Positions 60,177-64,000 of a stretch of DNA of 64,000 bases are shown piece after piece. The position numbers were made by a program, and so were the translations under genes. Below the pieces are notes generated by a model. That model saw only the letters and a program-made list of their open reading frames with translations, searched no databases and had not been told where the DNA came from. The first letter of the stretch is position 1. The number at the start of each line of letters is the position of its first letter. This stretch comes from Adiantum capillus-veneris (taxonomy: Eukaryota; Streptophyta; Polypodiopsida; Polypodiales; Pteridaceae): the NCBI GenBank assembly GCA_014529385.2, contig CM043964.1:132836420-132900419 (forward strand), read 5' to 3'.

Positions 60177-61552
60177 CCCAAATGATTTTCTCATATTAAA
60201 CTGATCATTTAATGTGGGAGAATAAACGGGAACAAGGGTTAAGTTATAAATGATCTTATAGATCTATTTAAGCACGGGGCCAATGGTAAAGGGGCCCATA
60301 TGAGAAAAGGTCTATCAAAGAGAAAGGTTAACTAATGGAGCAAAAGACCTTAGGGTTGTCTTCATTAAAGCCTCCAAAGGTAAGTGTTAAAAGCTTTAGC
60401 ACATAGTCTTTAAAATTTTACTCTTTAGTCACTATAGTCCAAGCAGGCAAGGGGGTAGCTTGCTTAAGCTAGGACTGTGCTTAAGCAGGGGGGCTGCCTG
60501 CTTACCAAGTTCAAAATACTTGCTATTCAAGAGGGGGCGAGCCCTACAAAGGGGGGGGGGGGGGGGGGGTAGATAGTAAGTGAGCACCTCACCAAGGACC
60601 CATACCCTTATGAAAGGAAAGAGGTCACTTGTCAAGTGTAGAGACACACTAATCAAGCAGGTAGGGGGTGTGCTTAAGCAGGGGCTGTGCTTAAGCAAGG
60701 GGGGTGCTAGCTTAGCCTCACAAAGAGAAAGAAGGACACTTGTCAAGAGGCTACACACCTTGCCCCAATGGGAGCCCAGCTCTCTCTCTCTCTCTCTCTC
60801 TCTCATTTGAGTCTACCACAAGCTCTCTCTCATTCATTCTTCCCTTCACACACTCTTGTGAAGCAAGGATTCCATCTCCTTCTCCAAGCTTGAGAAGTTG
60901 AGTGCCTACTACCACAAGCTCTTGGCTATGGATGCAAATCCACACAAGAGAATGCTTATGCTTGCTTTACCAATCTCTCTAATCTCCATTAACTCTATGC
61001 TAAGCTATGCTACAAGAGCTATGAGTGATTATGTGCAAGGGGTTATTTTATTCTAGTAGAGCTACTTCTACTTCTCTCTTCTTACTCACTCCCTGCTAGC
61101 TCTCCTCACCTTTCATGGTGTTTGAGGTCTTGGGATTGAGGCTGGGCATTTTTCAAGCTCATGCTAATCATGTTTATTGTTGTAGTTATGTTAATGCTTG
61201 GTGAGTGAAGCTTACCATCTTCATCTCATCAAGAAGGTCTCAAGGAACACAAATAGTTGTATTGTAAACAAGTCTTCCGTCATGGAATAATCTATAATAC
61301 AAATGACTATTGGAGGGGGGACCGGCTCCAACTAATCCGGTCCTCTATTGGTGTCAATTTCTCTAAACTCTCACTCTCTTTTACAAGTGTTGATCATGCC
61401 ATGTTAATGAAGTAATGTGTTAAGTGTTGCTCTCTCTATCCAAGCACTTTCTTTCTCACTATACATCTACACACTAAAGAATACCCAAGGAAATGCTCAA
61501 TATGTTATTTACTTTCCGCTTCAACTCAAGTTAAAAGGCTAATTCCATTACA
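60177..61552 (+). repeat. 5' LTR of Ty3 element C, first ~27 bases missing
   Basis: Collinear with the LTR of element A from its ~28th base to the terminal ATTACA. The G tract is only 19 bases here (60551-60569) and the CT tract about 13 units (60779-60804), both much shorter than in A. Confidence 0.92.
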
Positions 61553-61553
61553 T

Positions 61554-61565
61554 TGGTATCAGAGC
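61554..61565 (+). other. Primer-binding site of element C
   Basis: TGGTATCAGAGC follows the LTR after one base. It is complementary to the 3' end of initiator methionine tRNA, the usual plant LTR-element primer. Confidence 0.92.
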
Positions 61566-61966
61566 ATTTGGTTTCTCTTTTCTTGCTTAAGAAGAGAGGT
61601 CCTTAAGTAGCCTATAAATGGTTGATGTTGTTAATTATAATAGGGTAAGTGGAACTGGGATCTAATATCGGTTTTGTTAAGCTCACTATGTGGGGGATGG
61701 TGCACACCTCGGGAGCTTTGGACTTAATAATGGAGTCTTTTTAGACTTGCCTACGGCTTTACCATTATTGAGCCATAAGAAGTCCGAAAGGAGCTAGCCC
61801 TTGGCAATTCTGCTATGTTAGACCTACTCCTCTACTCTCTATAATTAACCACTTTGAGCCGTGGGTGTAGATACTTAAGAGCCAATTTTCAAAGGCTAAG
61901 AGGAGTGGCAACTAAGGTTTTGAATCGCCAAAGCATACACTAAGTACATACATAAATTTTGTTAAC

Positions 61967-63576
61967 ATGGCTAACAATAATCAAGAGAGTAGAATGAACA
62001 TAGATATTTTTGATTTTTCACATGAAGGTGCCAATGATGATGCTCCCATGTTTGTGAATTATCTCGTCACTAGGTTACAGCAAGCTATGGGCAACCCTGT
62101 TTTGCAAGCCGAAGCAATTCTGTGTGGGATTACCTGAAGAGATGGCCGAATACATCAACTCTCAACGGCCCGGTACTATTACCGAAGTAGTCCACCACAC
62201 CATGGTTGCTTCACGCATCAATTTCCATCAAGGGGCTAGACGTAATGTCAAACCCATGAAAAACAAAGATAAAAATGATGCAAAGGGGAAAACCAATGCT
62301 CAAAACAATTCCCAAGTCACTTCCAACAACAACAACAACAACAACAACAATCGTTCCAAGGAGAAGGGAGTTTACAAAGGTAAAAACAAACTCTCTCCTG
62401 AAGATCTTGATGCTTTTCGCAAGGACCATAAGTGTTTCAAGTGTGGGGAGCAAGGACATGGCTATCGTTCTTGCCCCAAGAAGAATACTCGCAATGAGAC
62501 TCCTAGGGCTTCCACCATCGAAGCTCCAAAAGAGGATGCTCATTGCAAAGGATCATCACTCTCCTATGCTTGGGGAAAGGTAAGAGAGTATGATGCCTTC
62601 ATCTTGTTTGACCCTGGCTCTACTCTCAACTTCATATCAATAGAGTTGGCCACCAAGTTGGGCATTCAAGCTTTTGATATGGGAGATATAGTAGTGGCTG
62701 ATTCAGCTTTCAAGGGACAACAAGCCTCCGTTACTCCCTTGATTGGGAAGTTAAGGCTTCATGTCCAAAGCTATGTCAACAAAGAAGAATTCTTCATCTC
62801 TCCTCTCCAACATCAGGATGTTATCCTAGGGGCACCATGGTTTGATCGCATGGCTGCCAACATGAAGTTCCCTGAAAGGAGAATTTACTTCACCTACAGG
62901 GGAAAGAACATGTATATAGATGCTAGTGAGCGTGGTCGCACTATTCCACTTGTAAATCCTCTTGCTTTTCATAAGTCAATGAAGAGCTCAGTTTCTGCGT
63001 ACATGATTTTTTTCAAAGAGTCTTTAAAAGATACTAATGTTTCATCAAATGTAAATGATAGGAATCAAGAAGAGTTAGACTGCTGATAAGCACAGAAGAT
63101 CCTTAATGTTCAAAGAAAATGATTGGGTCTTACTCAAGTTTCCTAAGGCTCGACTAAGGCAAACGACGGGCAAAAATCCTACGGGCCATCAAAAGTATTA
63201 TGCTAAACTAGCAAAAAGATACTATGGTCCTTTCCAAATCTTGAAGCCCATCAATGAGACGGCTTATCAACTCAAGTTTCCCAAACATTGGCTTATACAC
63301 AATGCCTTTCATGTAAGCCTACTTAAGCCCTACAAAGGAGAGCCATCAACTGAACCAATTATTGAAGACCCTCCCAAAGTTGAAGACCAAGAAGAGGTGC
63401 TACAACCCGAAGCTGTCCTTCCGCATGAAGACAAGGTACTACGACATGGTAAGATTATCCGACGGAATCTTATTAAGTTCAAAAATTATCCTTTTGAAGA
63501 TGCTAGATGGATGCAAGGAGTACAGCTTAAGGATAGTATGAACCTTGTCAATGCTTACAATGCTACATTAGAGTAA
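61967..63576 (+). pseudogene. Element C coding region: gag start, gag/protease and integrase tail joined by deletions
   Basis: Gag starts at 61967 (MANNNQESRMN) but jumps at about 62113 from the N-terminal part to the middle of gag, removing ~1 kb and shifting the frame (stop at 62135). The frame 62124-63086 then runs through GLPEEMAEYINSQRP, an asparagine run, the zinc knuckle CFKCGEQGHGYRSC and the protease with DPGS, ending near 63083. There it joins the integrase C-terminal tail (63106-63576) in another frame. Rest of protease, reverse transcriptase, RNase H and integrase core are gone. It could move only with enzymes from a related element. Confidence 0.92.
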
Positions 63577-64000
63577 GCAAATGTACAAATTTCTTTTATA
63601 TGACTCATGTTTTTTGTCTTATAAGACTAGTCCTCTTTTTAATTGTGCACAAAATTAACTAGTATGCATGCTTACAATGATGCTTGTAATGACAACGTCT
63701 CTCAAACACCAAGTAGAATTTGTCACTCTACTCTGGGAGAATGAAATGGACTAAAGAGCTGACATGCTTGCGGCAGCTACGTCTTCCAAGCACCAAATGG
63801 ATTAGTTATCCATCTTGGAAAGATGTCGTAGGGTAAAAAGGGATCCTCTACCCGCTAAGTAAAATTGACTAATGACTAAGACTTTATCTCTTCTACCTCA
63901 TAGTCGAGGACGACTATGATTTCAAGAGAGAGGTAATGTCATAAAATCTAATATCTGACCAACCCAAATGATTTTCTCATATTAAACTGATCATTTAATG
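63577..64000 (+). mobile_element. Element C trailer, polypurine tract and start of 3' LTR
   Basis: Nearly identical to 22992-23415 of element A. The 3' LTR starts TGTCATAAAATC at 63937 after the AAGAGAGAGGTAA tract and continues out of the window. Confidence 0.92.

Noticed and set aside
61554-61565. tRNA gene at the TGGTATCAGAGC sites
   Set aside because: Only the 12 bases complementary to the tRNA 3' end are present, as expected for a primer-binding site. No tRNA or rRNA gene was seen in the window.

Overview
The window is nuclear DNA from a land plant. It has GT-AG introns, plant-type PPR and F-box genes, TNP2-type CACTA transposons and plant Ty3/gypsy LTR retrotransposons. The PPR remnant style and the nested, heavily eroded repeats would suit a fern or another non-angiosperm, but that is inference. 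I support one intact-looking cellular gene, an F-box protein at 33483-34883 (+). Almost everything else is mobile DNA or its debris.

Layout. 1-98: end of a Ty3 LTR. 99-2445: first copy of the region upstream of the F-box gene. 2446-9731: a 7.3 kb insertion with PIF1-like helicase, HSP70 and PPR gene fragments. 9732-10134: a truncated F-box copy fused to a third piece of the upstream region (10131-10902). 10903-14222: two retroelement remnants with LTRs. 14223-16280 and 21411-21624: pieces of a CACTA transposon, separated by a gag-only retroelement with a very long LTR (16281-18942) and a 729-codon ORF. 21625-24809: the 3' part of Ty3 element A (+). 24810-30939: Ty3 element B (-), with its 5' LTR. 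30940-33275: second copy of the upstream region, then the F-box gene. 34884-40952: retroelement debris. 40953-59357: an 18.4 kb CACTA element with recognisable ends, containing an 8.2 kb Tat-like Ty3 element with an intact 1784-codon polyprotein (42983-48337). 59358-60176: fragment D of a Ty3 element (-). 60177-64000: Ty3 element C (+), a deletion derivative running off the window.

Main structural reading. The order LTR(-) / upstream region / F-box / CACTA(-) / Ty3(+) occurs twice, from 1 to about 30 kb and from about 29.4 kb to the window end. Element A's LTR ends inside element B exactly where fragment D and element C meet at the other end of the window. This suggests a large tandem segmental duplication. 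In that reading one copy shows the right side, and the other the left side, of the same nested Ty3-in-Ty3 insertion, and each copy was later eroded differently. It predicts what lies beyond both window ends. All alignments were made by eye, so identities are estimates.
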